A stretch of 64,000 nucleotides of DNA from Fulvitalea axinellae (GTDB lineage: Bacteria > Bacteroidota > Bacteroidia > Cytophagales > Cyclobacteriaceae): assembly GCF_036492835.1 (NCBI RefSeq), contig NZ_AP025314.1, positions 3,700,010-3,764,009 on the forward strand, given 5' to 3'. The position numbers and the translations under genes are program-made. This document shows positions 1 through 9,531 of the stretch, one piece after another. Below the pieces are notes generated by a model. It did no database searches. It was given only the letters and a program-made list of their open reading frames with translations, and was not told where the DNA came from. Each line of letters begins with the position of its first letter. The stretch's first letter is position 1.

Positions 1-1713
1 GCATTGGTCGATGGCGGTCTTCACCACTTTCGGATCCGTTGAGGTAAGGTGCATGAAAATAGGATTTTCAAAAGCCCAAGGAGCGATGGCCCTGTACATT
101 CTTTTTCTCGACAAGCCTTTGCGCTCACGGTCATAACTGTCGTGGATCAATTCGAACGTACGGAAAGTTTCGAACTCTCCGCCTTGTTTCACCAACTGGT
201 TCGGCCCGATAGGCGGACGGGATTCGAGAATACATGGCGTCTTGAGGCTGTAGCTGGCTTGCGAAGTATATTTCAAATCACGCTCCCAATTGGTAGTGCG
301 GTTGGCGCCTTTCGGACGGAAAGAATGGAACGCGTAATCGCTTTCCACATCGATATTCGGATACATTTTCATGTCGGCGTCCACTGAAGACGAGGCTTCC
401 ACCATGGCCAACACTTCGTTCGAGAACTTGTTGATGCGGATATTTTTTCCGCCTTTGTTCTCCACAGTCATCCATTTGTCGAACAACGGCAAGCCGTCAT
501 AGATTTCGTAATGAACCTTGACTACTACGCCTTCCAAAGCTTTGTCGTGATGCTTTAGGGTAAAAACAAGACGCTTGCCTTTGGCCGGATACTGGCTAAC
601 GAGGCTCCAGCGCTTCTTTTTCCAAGCGAAACGCTCTTCTATCTCACCGACTTCGAAATCGGTCACGTAAAAGTCCGCCGGGTCAGCGTACATATTGTCC
701 ACCCAGTTTTCCTTGAAATATCCGCGCTCGATCTCGCCACGGAGACCACCTACCATATACGTCTTCCCGTCTATTTCCAGACGCCCTTCAGGGCTAACGG
801 CACGAAGCATTTCCTCACCGTTCATACGGTTGCGCAGGCCGGCGGTGGCCAAGTTTGGAGTAATGCGGAAAGTACGCGACACCAAGCCGTTGGTCAGCAC
901 CAACGATTTCTTGTCGGCGCCACGGTAAACCCCGGACCTCCAAGGCTTAGGATCGATCAGCCAGTCACGGTCGGCCGGATCGGGGAAATTTGTGGGCTCC
1001 AAAGACAACCTGCGAAGCTTCGGGGCGAGGTTTTTCTTGAAGAATTTATCAGAGGCCCCTTTTGCGAAAGCGTAAGACTCCTCCACCAAAAACGGACGGG
1101 AACCTTTGTAAGAAAGCTCCGCGCCGATCCAGTTGGCGTGGTCGCCACTAGGCCCGTCGCCGAGATCCTTGACGGTAAGCTTCAGCATTTTTATGCCTTT
1201 CAAGTTTACGCTAAGCTCTTTCGGGGCGTCGCCTTGGCGGATCTCGCCACTCTCCCACAGTAGCTTATTGTCGCCGTACACTTCGAAGATTACCGAACCG
1301 GAAGCGATTTCTCCTTGCTTGTTCGTCAGGCCCTTGAAGTGTTTGTATGGCTGGCCGTGATATTTTCCCTCGACGTAATACAGGCGCTCGCCTTCGGTCA
1401 TTACGTTGGATTTGACGTTTTTCGGCAGTTTGGTCTTATCGTTTACGCCCACCTGAGCCGTAAACTTGAGGCCTTTGCCCTCAAGCCAAACGAACATCTC
1501 CGTGCCCGAGTGCACTCCCACGCCGTTTCCGTAGCTCTGGCCGGCCACCATCATCCGGCTGTGGGTGACGGAGCGGTTCTTTACGGCTTGGCCGTAGACC
1601 ACCTTGGCCTTACCCAAGTTCAGCTCCGACAGCGGGGAGCTGTTCTGCGCGGAGGCCACCCCGACGCAGGAAAACAAGAACAAAGCCCATAAGGCATTCC
1701 TAAAAAATCCCAT
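1..1713 (-). CDS. NPCBM-domain glycosidase (alpha-galactosidase-like), 3' end outside window
   Basis: The reading frame opens with ATG at 1713 and is still open at base 1, giving 571 residues; the C-terminus lies beyond the window. It starts with a signal peptide ending in VASAQ, so the product is exported. Residues of about 28-165 look like an NPCBM/NEW2 carbohydrate-binding module (pattern YGNGVGVHSGTEMFVW, later a DHANW segment). The following region resembles the beta-sandwich part of Bacteroidota alpha-galactosidase-like enzymes, with the last visible residues (FMHLTSTDPKVVKTAIDQC) marking the entry into a catalytic barrel that is not visible. Catalytic residues therefore cannot be checked. 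It follows the SusC/SusD pair but a terminator-like hairpin separates them, so it probably has its own promoter. The family assignment is by recognition of the module and layout, not by a search. Confidence 0.7.
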   Translation of the reverse strand, partial: MGFFRNALWALFLFSCVGVASAQNSSPLSELNLGKAKVVYGQAVKNRSVTHSRMMVAGQSYGNGVGVHSGTEMFVWLEGKGLKFTAQVGVNDKTKLPKNVKSNVMTEGERLYYVEGKYHGQPYKHFKGLTNKQGEIASGSVIFEVYGDNKLLWESGEIRQGDAPKELSVNLKGIKMLKLTVKDLGDGPSGDHANWIGAELSYKGSRPFLVEESYAFAKGASDKFFKKNLAPKLRRLSLEPTNFPDPADRDWLIDPKPWRSGVYRGADKKSLVLTNGLVSRTFRITPNLATAGLRNRMNGEEMLRAVSPEGRLEIDGKTYMVGGLRGEIERGYFKENWVDNMYADPADFYVTDFEVGEIEERFAWKKKRWSLVSQYPAKGKRLVFTLKHHDKALEGVVVKVHYEIYDGLPLFDKWMTVENKGGKNIRINKFSNEVLAMVEASSSVDADMKMYPNIDVESDYAFHSFRPKGANRTTNWERDLKYTSQASYSLKTPCILESRPPIGPNQLVKQGGEFETFRTFELIHDSYDRERKGLSRKRMYRAIAPWAFENPIFMHLTSTDPKVVKTAIDQC

Positions 1714-1856
1714 GATTGATTCTGACTAATGTTATACGATTAAATCAGCCCAAATAAACCGCCCAAGGGGTTAACGGAAGGGATAACGGCGATTAGAAAC
1801 CACCTTTTTCGCTTAAAAAACACCTGCGAACAGGGAAAATGAACATTGTACACGAC

Positions 1857-1897
1857 AAAAAAGTAAGCGCCGAGCGGACTAAAGCCCACCCGGCGCT
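1857..1897 (-). terminator. Intrinsic terminator after susD
   Basis: On the minus strand the arms AGCGCCG and CGGCGCT (outer positions 1897 and 1866) form a GC-rich stem, followed by a run of six T at 1862-1857. It sits about 55 bases after the stop of the susD-like gene and before the start of the NPCBM glycosidase gene. The rest of 1714-1950 shows no gene. Confidence 0.7.
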
Positions 1898-1950
1898 ATG
1901 CAAAATGTATCCGGGAATCAGTTCCCTAAGGGTTTACCTACACACACAAA

Positions 1951-3618
1951 TCAGTTATACCCTGGGTTATTCGAAATAGTGCTTTCGACGTTGGCATCGA
2001 TAAAGTTTTGCGGAATCGGGTAAAGTTTATCCCGGTCCGTCACTTTCGGTCCAGCCACGACGTTGTGAGCTTTGGTTCTCTCCAACCACTTGTCGTTACG
2101 CAGAAGAGTATATCTTCTGTGTTCTTCCGAATAAAGTTCACGGGCACGCTCGTCAAGGATATAATCGATAGTCATATCACCTGCCGTAGCCGGAACAGCG
2201 TTCGCTCTTTCCCTAATGGCGTTTACGTACTTCAGGGCTTCTCCCGCGTTTCCGTCTTTCACGTAAGCTTCGGCCATCAGTAAGTATGTGTCGGCGAGAC
2301 GAAGGTAAAGGTGGTCGTTATAACCGTATGTCTCTTTTACGTTTTCCGCTCTAGTCCAGTCCCACTTTCTGGTATTCACTCTGAAAGACTCACGACCTTT
2401 AAATTCCGAAACCGTAGTCATCCAAAGCTTATCACCGACTTTAACGTCGTCTTTCTGGATCTTGGAAAGATCATCATAGTCACTAACCACGAAGTATTTT
2501 CTCCAAGCGTGCTCCGAAGCCCTGTCATCCTGAATCGTCTCGTTACCGGTAACAAGGTCATCACCGTAAGCTTCGGTCAACATATAGTTGGTGGCGCAAA
2601 GCCTGTCCTGACCACGGCCACCACGCTCAACCGAATAGGCCAAGCCGATAGCTTTGTTATAGTCGGAGATCAACTCGCGACGCATGATGTTTCGGCCTTT
2701 TCCACCTTCAACGTCATATTCGCTCGGAAATACCCACAACGCTTCCGTGTTGCCTTCACTGATGTTCGTGTTGCCGTCTTTGAACATGTCCATGTAAGCA
2801 ACACCCGGCTGATCAGTATACTTTCCGTAACGCTCAGTAATCAAAGCGTGCGGTCCTTTTTCAATCAGATCTTTACCCACTGTAATCGCATCATTGTAGC
2901 GTCCCATGCGGACATAAAGCTCCGCCAAATAATGCTGAGCGGCACCCTTAACAACTCGTACATCGTTCAGAGGTGTTGCGCTCAATACGCTTACCGCCTC
3001 TTTCAGGTCAGATTCCATGAATTTGAAAACCTCATCCAATGACGATCTGGTCCAGTCCATACGGATGTTTGTACCGTTAGACTCCTCAACGCTTAACGGC
3101 ACTTCGCCATAAAGGTATGTCAAGTGACGATACGCCCAAGCCCTCATAAACTTGGCTTCCGCCACAATGTATTTGGTATCGTCCGGCGTCATGGAATGCT
3201 CGCCATTCTCAGCGCGGTTGATTATGGTGTTGGAACTGTTCACAATCTTGTACAACCATTCCCAAATCAGCCTCATGTAAGTGTTCTGAGGATTCAAATG
3301 GTCTTGCCAGTACACGATAAACTGTGATTCCGTACGCGGGTAGCTTGACGTAATAACATCGGTACCGCCCATCATACAGCCAATCACCAAAGCGTTGGAA
3401 GTACCGACTTTACCGGCCTTTTTAACACTAACTCCGCTTCGCTCATTTCTAACAAGCGAGTATACACCGTAAAGTCCGGACTCAAAGCCCGCTTTGTCTT
3501 TATACAGGTTGTCGGCGGCAATCAGGTGGGGAGTCTCCTGATCCAGCTCGCTGTCTTGGCACGAGACGAAAAAGCATCCCGAAGCCAACAGCGCAATTGA
3601 CATTAATATCTTTTTCAT
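1951..3618 (-). CDS. SusD/RagB family outer-membrane lipoprotein
   Basis: This 555-residue protein is a SusD-like glycan-binding lipoprotein that caps the partner SusC channel on the cell surface. A type II signal peptide ends in a lipobox with Cys20 followed by QDSELDQ. Typical SusD features are the N-terminal helices around residues 95-190 (WLYKIVNSSNTIINRAE, KFMRAWAYRHLTYLYGEVPL) and the C-terminal LADTYLLMAEAYVK and RARELYSEEHRRYTLLR segments. It lies 21 bases downstream of the STN-type SusC gene, on the same strand, so the two are one transcription unit. The substrate is not readable from the sequence; the neighbouring NPCBM glycosidase suggests a galactose-containing glycan (inference). 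Confidence 0.93.
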   Translation of the reverse strand: MKKILMSIALLASGCFFVSCQDSELDQETPHLIAADNLYKDKAGFESGLYGVYSLVRNERSGVSVKKAGKVGTSNALVIGCMMGGTDVITSSYPRTESQFIVYWQDHLNPQNTYMRLIWEWLYKIVNSSNTIINRAENGEHSMTPDDTKYIVAEAKFMRAWAYRHLTYLYGEVPLSVEESNGTNIRMDWTRSSLDEVFKFMESDLKEAVSVLSATPLNDVRVVKGAAQHYLAELYVRMGRYNDAITVGKDLIEKGPHALITERYGKYTDQPGVAYMDMFKDGNTNISEGNTEALWVFPSEYDVEGGKGRNIMRRELISDYNKAIGLAYSVERGGRGQDRLCATNYMLTEAYGDDLVTGNETIQDDRASEHAWRKYFVVSDYDDLSKIQKDDVKVGDKLWMTTVSEFKGRESFRVNTRKWDWTRAENVKETYGYNDHLYLRLADTYLLMAEAYVKDGNAGEALKYVNAIRERANAVPATAGDMTIDYILDERARELYSEEHRRYTLLRNDKWLERTKAHNVVAGPKVTDRDKLYPIPQNFIDANVESTISNNPGYN

Positions 3619-3639
3619 TCTTTTCTTCTTTACAAGGGA

Positions 3640-6600
3640 TTAAAAGCTGAGTTGAACACCAAGAACATACTCTTCTTGCAAAGGCACGCCCAATTGCCCA
3701 TTGATTTCAGGATCCATTCCGTCCCAATCCGTAATGGTGAAAAGGTTACGGCCAGTGGCGTAGATTTTCAGATTCTGCATCTTGAACCTCTTTGCCACTT
3801 CTGGATTCAAGGTATACGAAAGTGTTATATCCTTGACTCTGACAAAATTCGCACTCTCAAATATCTTCGCTTTGAAGATATTGGCATTCTCATGGTTTCT
3901 TGGATAAGAATTGATCGGATTCTCCGGTGTCCAATACGTTTTCACGTTGGTATTCGCACGTCCCTGAAAAGAATCAGCATTCAGCTTCGCGTTATTGTGT
4001 TTCGTTACACCATTCACGCCATGCATGAATACGTAAAGAGAGAAGTTCTTATATGTAAAAGTATTTTCCATACCCCAAGTCCATGTCGGGTCAAGTTGTC
4101 CCTGAATCTGACGGTCTTCGGATCCAATGGCATTGTCCCCGTTCACGTCCTTCAACTTAACGTCACCCGGTACAGCGTTTGGCTGGGCCGAATTTGCGAT
4201 GTCTTCGCCTTGTTGCCACACACCGTCAAACACATAACCGTAGTTAACCCTGATAGGCTCACCGATGAAGAGATTATCGTCCGGCTTATCATATCCGCCT
4301 TCCAAAGCAACAATCTTGTTCTTGTTGGCCGACATGTTAACATTTGCGAACCAGCTGAAATCCTCACGCTCCAAAACGTAAGCTTTCAAGCCCAATTCAA
4401 TACCCATGTTTTCTGTCTCACCGATATTGTCAATAATCGTGGTAAAACCGTGAGACGAAGGTACTGATCTTGCGAAAAGGAGGTCTTCGGTATTCGATTT
4501 ATAAACATCCAAAGTACCTTGAATCTTTCCTTGGAAAAGTCCGAAGTCAACACCGATGTTAGTAGTGGTTGTTGATTCCCAGCTCAATACGTCGTTAGCC
4601 AAGTTAGCGGGAACAAAACCAGGCAAAGTAGCGCCGCCATTCACGAAATTCTGAACGCTCATTTTCGCCAAGTTATCATATGGCCCCACAGCTTGGTTAC
4701 CGCTCTTACCATGCGAAAGTCTCAACTTCAAGTTGCTAACCGCTTCCACATCAAAGAAGCTTTCGTTATGGATATTCCAACCCAAAGCCACCGACGGAAA
4801 CACGCCATATTTTTCATCATCGCCGAATCCTGAATAGCCGTCACGACGAACCGTGAATGTCGCCATATAACGATCATCGTACCCGTAGTTCAGACGGCCC
4901 ATCTGCGAAAGAAGGGTAGAGCTTCTGAATTCCACTTCAGGAACAACCAAACCGCCAAGTTTCGGCTCATAGTATGTCAAAACATCGTTAGGGAAGTTTG
5001 ACGCGGTTAAAGAATTGATCCTTGTTTTTTCGTACTGATAACTGTAAAGGCCAGTGAAGTTAAAGTTATGCTTACCCCATGACTTCACATAAGAAACAAT
5101 GTTCTCGATCAAATACTTCTTGTCGATTCCGTCCGAAGTCTCAGCCTTACCACCAAGGTCTACACCAGTCCAAGTATCGCGTCCCCAGTAGGTGCCTTGC
5201 TCACGAAAACCAATCTCAATACCAGTATTCAGCTTGTAGCTCAGACCTTCAACATAAGGCATGTCCACTTTAAAGATATTGTTGGTGATTACGCGATAGC
5301 TCAAGTCATCGTTCACGGCCAAAGTAGGCTGGAAAGGGTTTTTGAAGTACGTGTCCGTTTCCCAAGGGTAAATGGTGTAACTGCCCCGCTCATCGTATTT
5401 CTTGGTCAACGGGTTCATTTTATATCCCCAACCGATGTCTACCGGCAAACCGCTACGATCCAAATGGGTCAACTGATTATTTGTAGAGTAAGTCAACCAG
5501 TCAAAAATCTTCTGGTCAAGGTTGATTCTCAAGTTAAAACGCTCAAACTCATCATTTATAGCGATACCCTTCGCACCAAAGTATGTTCCTGACACAAAAT
5601 ACTTTGTGTTTTCAGTTCCACCTCTAATCGAAAGGTTATGTTCTTGTTTTACGCCAGTCTGCGTTACCTCATCCTGCCAATCGATCCATTCGCCAGCGTC
5701 TAATATTTCCTGCTCAAACGGATCAAGGTCAACACCAAAACGCTCTTTTTTCCACGCGGCGTATTCAGGGCCGTTGTATACGTCGAGCATCTTTCCGATT
5801 TTACTCACGGCGTAGTATCCGCTATAAGAGATCGTCGGCTTGCCTTCCGTACCTTTTTTGGTCGTAATAAGAATAACGCCATTCGCACCCCTTGAACCGT
5901 AAATAGCAGTAGATGAGGCGTCCTTCAAAACGTTGATAGATTCGATATCAGCGGTATTGATATCCGAAAGGCCTCCACTGAACGGGATTCCGTCAAGAAC
6001 GATCAACGGATCGTTGGAAGCGTTGATCGAGTTACGGCCACGAAGCAAAAGAGAAGTGTTTCCTCCTTCGGCCGAAGACGAAGTTACGCTAATCGTCACA
6101 CCCGGCAACGCGCCCTGCAAAGCTTGCGAGAAGTTGGCGTTTGGCTTACCCTCCATACGAGAAGGGGTGATAGTCGTAACAGAACCTGTCAAATCTGACT
6201 TCTTCTGAACGCCATATCCTACAACCACGATCTCTTCCAACTCGGCTACCGACGGCTCAAGCGCCACGTCGATAACGCTACGGTTACCTACCTGCACGTC
6301 CTGCTTCAAGTAACCCACAAAGCTCACCTGAAGCACATCAGCATCTTTCACCTCAAGTACAAACTTGCCGTCAAAGTCAGTAGTGGTGCCGGTTTCGGTA
6401 CCTTTGATCATAACGCTGGCGCCGGGAACTCCCTCACCGTTTTCGTCCTTTACGGTACCTGACACTGTTCGTTTTTTCTCCTGCTTTTTTGCCGGAGCCT
6501 TCTTTTTGATCAGTACCTGCTTGTCCTTAACTACAAAATAAAGGTTCGTCTTTTTGAGGGCTTGGCCCAAAACCTCGTGTACGGTGGCGTCTTTCACCTT

Positions 6601-6849
6601 TACCGTCACTTCCAGCTTAGGAATATCCTCGTTTCCGAAAAATACGTTGAATTCGCTGTTGTCTGTAATGTACTTGAAAAGGTCTTTCAGATGCATCGTT
6701 TCGGCAATGCTGAACTTCTTTTCTTGGGCGTAAGCGCTTTCGGCCCTCGCGGTCCCGAAGGCCATGCCTTGGAGAAGAATAAGGCTTAAAATCAGCCTCC
6801 ACCCCCAGTTAACGCATCCACGTGAATGGACTTGTAGTTTTTTTTTCAT
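3640..6849 (-). CDS. SusC/RagA TonB-dependent transporter with N-terminal STN signalling domain
   Basis: The 1069-residue product is an outer-membrane TonB-dependent transporter. After a signal peptide (about residues 1-37) comes an STN (secretin/TonB N-terminus) domain at about 45-117, which in this family contacts FecR in the periplasm. A carboxypeptidase-regulatory-like domain follows at about 128-212, then the TonB-box region with EEIVVVGYG, the plug (LIVLDGIPF, STAIYGSRGANGVILITTKKG) and the beta barrel ending in EEYVLGVQLSF. The STN domain marks it as a transducer controlled by the adjacent FecR and ECF sigma factor. Neither of the other two SusC proteins in this window has that domain. 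Confidence 0.95.
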   Translation of the reverse strand: MKKKLQVHSRGCVNWGWRLILSLILLQGMAFGTARAESAYAQEKKFSIAETMHLKDLFKYITDNSEFNVFFGNEDIPKLEVTVKVKDATVHEVLGQALKKTNLYFVVKDKQVLIKKKAPAKKQEKKRTVSGTVKDENGEGVPGASVMIKGTETGTTTDFDGKFVLEVKDADVLQVSFVGYLKQDVQVGNRSVIDVALEPSVAELEEIVVVGYGVQKKSDLTGSVTTITPSRMEGKPNANFSQALQGALPGVTISVTSSSAEGGNTSLLLRGRNSINASNDPLIVLDGIPFSGGLSDINTADIESINVLKDASSTAIYGSRGANGVILITTKKGTEGKPTISYSGYYAVSKIGKMLDVYNGPEYAAWKKERFGVDLDPFEQEILDAGEWIDWQDEVTQTGVKQEHNLSIRGGTENTKYFVSGTYFGAKGIAINDEFERFNLRINLDQKIFDWLTYSTNNQLTHLDRSGLPVDIGWGYKMNPLTKKYDERGSYTIYPWETDTYFKNPFQPTLAVNDDLSYRVITNNIFKVDMPYVEGLSYKLNTGIEIGFREQGTYWGRDTWTGVDLGGKAETSDGIDKKYLIENIVSYVKSWGKHNFNFTGLYSYQYEKTRINSLTASNFPNDVLTYYEPKLGGLVVPEVEFRSSTLLSQMGRLNYGYDDRYMATFTVRRDGYSGFGDDEKYGVFPSVALGWNIHNESFFDVEAVSNLKLRLSHGKSGNQAVGPYDNLAKMSVQNFVNGGATLPGFVPANLANDVLSWESTTTTNIGVDFGLFQGKIQGTLDVYKSNTEDLLFARSVPSSHGFTTIIDNIGETENMGIELGLKAYVLEREDFSWFANVNMSANKNKIVALEGGYDKPDDNLFIGEPIRVNYGYVFDGVWQQGEDIANSAQPNAVPGDVKLKDVNGDNAIGSEDRQIQGQLDPTWTWGMENTFTYKNFSLYVFMHGVNGVTKHNNAKLNADSFQGRANTNVKTYWTPENPINSYPRNHENANIFKAKIFESANFVRVKDITLSYTLNPEVAKRFKMQNLKIYATGRNLFTITDWDGMDPEINGQLGVPLQEEYVLGVQLSF

Positions 6850-6892
6850 ACCTTACAAATTGTGTTTAGTTGTAATAAAAAATTGATTTTTC

Positions 6893-6919
6893 CGGGGAGT
6901 TACCAGCTCCCCGTTTTTT
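6893..6919. other. Hairpin in the leader between fecR and susC
   Basis: CGGGGAG (6893-6899) and CTCCCCG (6907-6913) form a 7-bp stem with a 7-base loop, and six T follow on the plus strand at 6914-6919. It therefore looks like a terminator for plus-strand transcription, although no plus-strand gene precedes it. On the minus strand it lies in the 5' leader of the STN-type susC gene, where it could act as a leader structure. The remainder of 6850-7111 shows nothing else clear. Confidence 0.4.
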
Positions 6920-7111
6920 ATCCCGAAATTTTCAAAATAGGATTCCTGTCTGGCCTGAAACAAAGTCGGCCAATTCAAACCCCGATCTAAAATTCAACTT
7001 CTAAAAACATCCCTTCCTTAGGCGCCACACACTGCACGGCACCTCATTCTCCCCCTCTTTATATTTCTACCAAAAATTTCTCTCTCAAAAAAGCCGGTTT
7101 CCCGACTCGAT

Positions 7112-8293
7112 TCACTTAATGAAGACTACGTTACCGTAAATCTCGTACTTGAAATCCTGAAAATCCTTAAGTATCTCAAGCACAGTCCTTATGTCTTCTT
7201 GCTCAAACTGACCGGTATAGTGGATTTTGTCCAGATCTCCATTCTCGTTCTGAATCTCCACTCCGTACCAATTCTCAAGCATCGGTATCAAATCGCTCAT
7301 ATACAGGTTTTCGAAACGGAGTTTCCCGTCCACCCAAGCCGTATATACATTCGGATCCACTTTTTGGACCTCTCCGACATTCTCGTCACGGTCCCAGCGA
7401 AGCTGGTCGCCCGGCTTCAGGCGTCTGGTAAAACCTTCGCCGGCGGAAGCCTCTACGGAACCTTCAACCAAAGTCGTCCTTACGTCATCGCCACCACGGT
7501 AGGCGTTTATGTTAAAAAGCGTCCCCAATACCCTGACTTTCACATCATCAGTCTTTACAACAAAAGGCTTTTCCTTGTTGTGCGCCACATCAAAACAGGC
7601 CTCTCCTTCCAGCTCCACCACTCTGTTTTGGCTTACAAAGTTTACCGGGTAGCGCATTCTGGAGCCTCCGTTAAGCCACACTTCCGTACCGTCGGAAAGC
7701 TCAATCTCATAGCGCTTACCTTTAGGCACAATAATCTCATTGAAGCGCATCTTCTCCTGCCTTTCGGCCACGGACCTATACACGGCCCGACGACCTTTGA
7801 AGTCGATACCCTCCGGCAACGAGTCCGCAAGGGGCTCGTCAAGATCCAGTGAGCTTCCGTCATGAAGCACCAGAGTAACGTTCTGACTATACGGGTCGTG
7901 TTTCTGTTGCACAGTTTCCGCGACGGGAGTTTGCAAAGAATCGCTTCCGTACCAAGTCATCACGACAGAGGCCGACAACACGAGAGCGAAAACGGCGACC
8001 ATCCGGTAACCCGACCAAGCGGACTTTCGGACCGGCTCAATCCGCCGGATTTTCCGAGGTTTGTCCACTTTCTTTTCAAAAGCCTCCCAAGCTTTCAGCG
8101 GATCGGCTTCGGATCTCCTCCTTTCGGCTATGGCCCCAATCCTGTTTTCGGTCTCCCTCAAACCCTCAATCTCCTCTTCTCGCCATTCGCCTAAAAACTC
8201 GGTCTCTTCGTCAGTCAGTCGTTCTCCCCTATCCCTCTTTTTTATTAGCGCTAATATTTGTTCCCACACTGCCATTTTTTCGAATTCGATCAT
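7112..8293 (-). CDS. FecR-family anti-sigma factor
   Basis: The protein of 393 residues is a single-pass inner-membrane anti-sigma regulator. A cytoplasmic N-terminal part (about 1-92) is followed by one membrane segment at about 97-114, a periplasmic FecR domain at about 180-275 (VPKGKRYEIELSDGTEVWLNGGS is its hallmark) and a C-terminal DUF4974/STN-like domain at about 315-390. In this family the periplasmic part senses the loaded STN-type TonB transporter and releases the ECF sigma factor. It lies upstream of the STN-type susC on the same strand and head-to-head with the sigma gene, whereas the usual Bacteroidota order is sigma-fecR-susC in one direction. An internal ATG at codon 7 is an alternative start. 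Confidence 0.93.
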   Translation of the reverse strand: MIEFEKMAVWEQILALIKKRDRGERLTDEETEFLGEWREEEIEGLRETENRIGAIAERRRSEADPLKAWEAFEKKVDKPRKIRRIEPVRKSAWSGYRMVAVFALVLSASVVMTWYGSDSLQTPVAETVQQKHDPYSQNVTLVLHDGSSLDLDEPLADSLPEGIDFKGRRAVYRSVAERQEKMRFNEIIVPKGKRYEIELSDGTEVWLNGGSRMRYPVNFVSQNRVVELEGEACFDVAHNKEKPFVVKTDDVKVRVLGTLFNINAYRGGDDVRTTLVEGSVEASAGEGFTRRLKPGDQLRWDRDENVGEVQKVDPNVYTAWVDGKLRFENLYMSDLIPMLENWYGVEIQNENGDLDKIHYTGQFEQEDIRTVLEILKDFQDFKYEIYGNVVFIK

Positions 8294-8410
8294 TGTGTTC
8301 TGTACTTATTACACCGCCGTCGCAAAATACCCTTAGTATTTCTTCATTTTTTTTTCACATAACAAAAATTGAAATGTCGTAAGTAATTTGTTTATTTACC
8401 TAAGTTATCG

Positions 8411-8438
8411 CCTTCCCAATGCGTTTGGGAGGGTTTTT
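8411..8438 (+). promoter_or_regulatory. Terminator-like hairpin in the leader of the ECF sigma gene
   Basis: CCTTCCCAA (8411-8419) pairs with TTGGGAGGG (8425-8433) through nine pairs including one G-T, with a 5-base loop and five T directly after (8434-8438). This has the form of an intrinsic terminator on the plus strand, yet no plus-strand gene lies upstream. It sits 65 bases before the sigma start codon, so it may be an attenuator of the sigma transcript or may block antisense read-through. Confidence 0.5.
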
Positions 8439-8502
8439 AAGGGGCCAATTAACGTGTTTCGATGCCGGTTCCGACACATCATCAACTTCAGAAAAATTTT
8501 GT

Positions 8503-9009
8503 ATGGACGACAGAAAACTACTCTTTCACAGAGCTTTCTTGTCATTCTATTCTCCAATTTGCGCCTATGTCGCCCAATACACCAAAGACATGGCCGAGGC
8601 GGAGGAACTTGTTCAGCAAGCGTTTTACAAGGCTTGGGAGGCGGGAAGGGAGTTCGAGTCCGAAACGCACCTGAAGAACTACCTGTACCGCTCTACCTAT
8701 AATATGACCCTGAACTGGAAAAGGCATCAAAGTATTGTCAGGGAACACCAAGCCTACACAAAACACGTAATGGCCGACCAATACGGTACGGAAGCCGACG
8801 GATTCGAGATAAACGAAATTCTGGAAAACACGGTCAAATCCCTCCCCGACCAATGCCGGCGAGCTTTCGAGCTTAACCGCTTCGGCGGGCTCAAATACAA
8901 GGAAGTGGCCGACACCATGGGCCTTTCCGTCCGTACCGTGGAAGTGCACGTGTCCAAAGCGCTGAAGAAACTCCGGGAATCGATGAAAGACTATCTGGAA
9001 CCGCACTGA
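8503..9009 (+). CDS. ECF RNA polymerase sigma factor
   Basis: This is an RpoE-type extracytoplasmic-function sigma factor of 168 residues, the usual size. Region sigma-2 is seen at about 10-75 (AEAEELVQQAFYKAWE, then LKNYLYRSTYN) and region sigma-4 at about 110-160 (LPDQCRRAFELNRFGGLKYKEVADTMGLSVRTVE, read in short segments), which contains the promoter-recognition helix-turn-helix. I chose the ATG at 8503; an in-frame ATG at 8419 would add 28 residues that do not resemble a sigma factor and would lie inside the terminator-like hairpin. It is divergent from the FecR gene. Together with FecR and the STN-type SusC it should form a three-part cell-surface signalling pathway. Confidence 0.93.
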   Translation: MDDRKLLFHRAFLSFYSPICAYVAQYTKDMAEAEELVQQAFYKAWEAGREFESETHLKNYLYRSTYNMTLNWKRHQSIVREHQAYTKHVMADQYGTEADGFEINEILENTVKSLPDQCRRAFELNRFGGLKYKEVADTMGLSVRTVEVHVSKALKKLRESMKDYLEPH

Positions 9010-9020
9010 TCCAAAGGCAC

Positions 9021-9049
9021 AAAAAAAAGCGCATCCGTAAGGCGCGCTT
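9021..9049 (-). terminator. Terminator after the QueD/PTPS gene
   Basis: On the minus strand AAGCGC (9049-9044) pairs with GCGCTT (9032-9027) and is followed by six T at 9026-9021. It lies 34 bases after the stop of the pterin synthase gene and just beyond the convergent sigma gene. Confidence 0.65.
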
Positions 9050-9082
9050 GAGTGAGACCGAAGCCCTTTCGGGCCCGTATTT

Positions 9083-9505
9083 TTACTCTCCGTAATATTC
9101 GGCGAAGCTAGTCTTGGTTTCGTAGAGTTTCAGGCAATGCAACTGCACGTTGCCGTCGGTGGCCTCGAGCACCTTCGGCGCCAGCACGTTCCACATTTCC
9201 TTCACGAACACCTCGCAAGTCGTCATTTTACCTTTCATGAAATCCACGTCCAAGTTCAGGTTCTTATGGTCCACTTTTTTGATAATTTCCTTCTTGACGA
9301 TCTTTTTAAGGTCTTTGAAGTTCATTACCATGCCCGTCTCCGGGTTCGGGTCACCTTTTACGGTTACGGTCAAGTCGTAGTTATGTCCGTGCCAGTTTTC
9401 GTGCGCACAGCCTTCGAACACCTCTTCGTTTTTTTCTTTCGACCAATTCGGATTGTATAATTGGTGCGCCGCACAAAAGCTCAGCTCCTTACTTAAATAG
9501 ATCAT
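9083..9505 (-). CDS. queD: 6-carboxytetrahydropterin / 6-pyruvoyl-tetrahydropterin synthase family
   Basis: The 140-residue product belongs to the QueD/PTPS family, which converts dihydroneopterin triphosphate into a tetrahydropterin, usually as a step to queuosine precursors. The zinc-binding histidines are present in FCAAHQL and in the CAHENWHGHNY segment. The latter also supplies the cysteine expected at the active site. The acid-base part is in KVDHKNLN and the closing glutamate in KLYETKTSFAEY. I placed the start at 9505, after GGGTAAGAAA. A -7-like element TATATTCG lies at 9539-9532, which argues against a longer form. No other queuosine gene is visible nearby, so the choice between QueD and a biopterin-type role is open. 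Confidence 0.88.
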   Translation of the reverse strand: MIYLSKELSFCAAHQLYNPNWSKEKNEEVFEGCAHENWHGHNYDLTVTVKGDPNPETGMVMNFKDLKKIVKKEIIKKVDHKNLNLDVDFMKGKMTTCEVFVKEMWNVLAPKVLEATDGNVQLHCLKLYETKTSFAEYYGE

Positions 9506-9531
9506 TTTCTTACCCTTTACAGAATCGTTCG

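Noticed and set aside
6940..6975. Promoter of the STN-type susC (minus-strand TTTG and TATTTTG about 21 bases apart)
   Set aside because: TATTTTG is one base short of the TAnnTTTG consensus, so the match was not strong enough to list as a feature.
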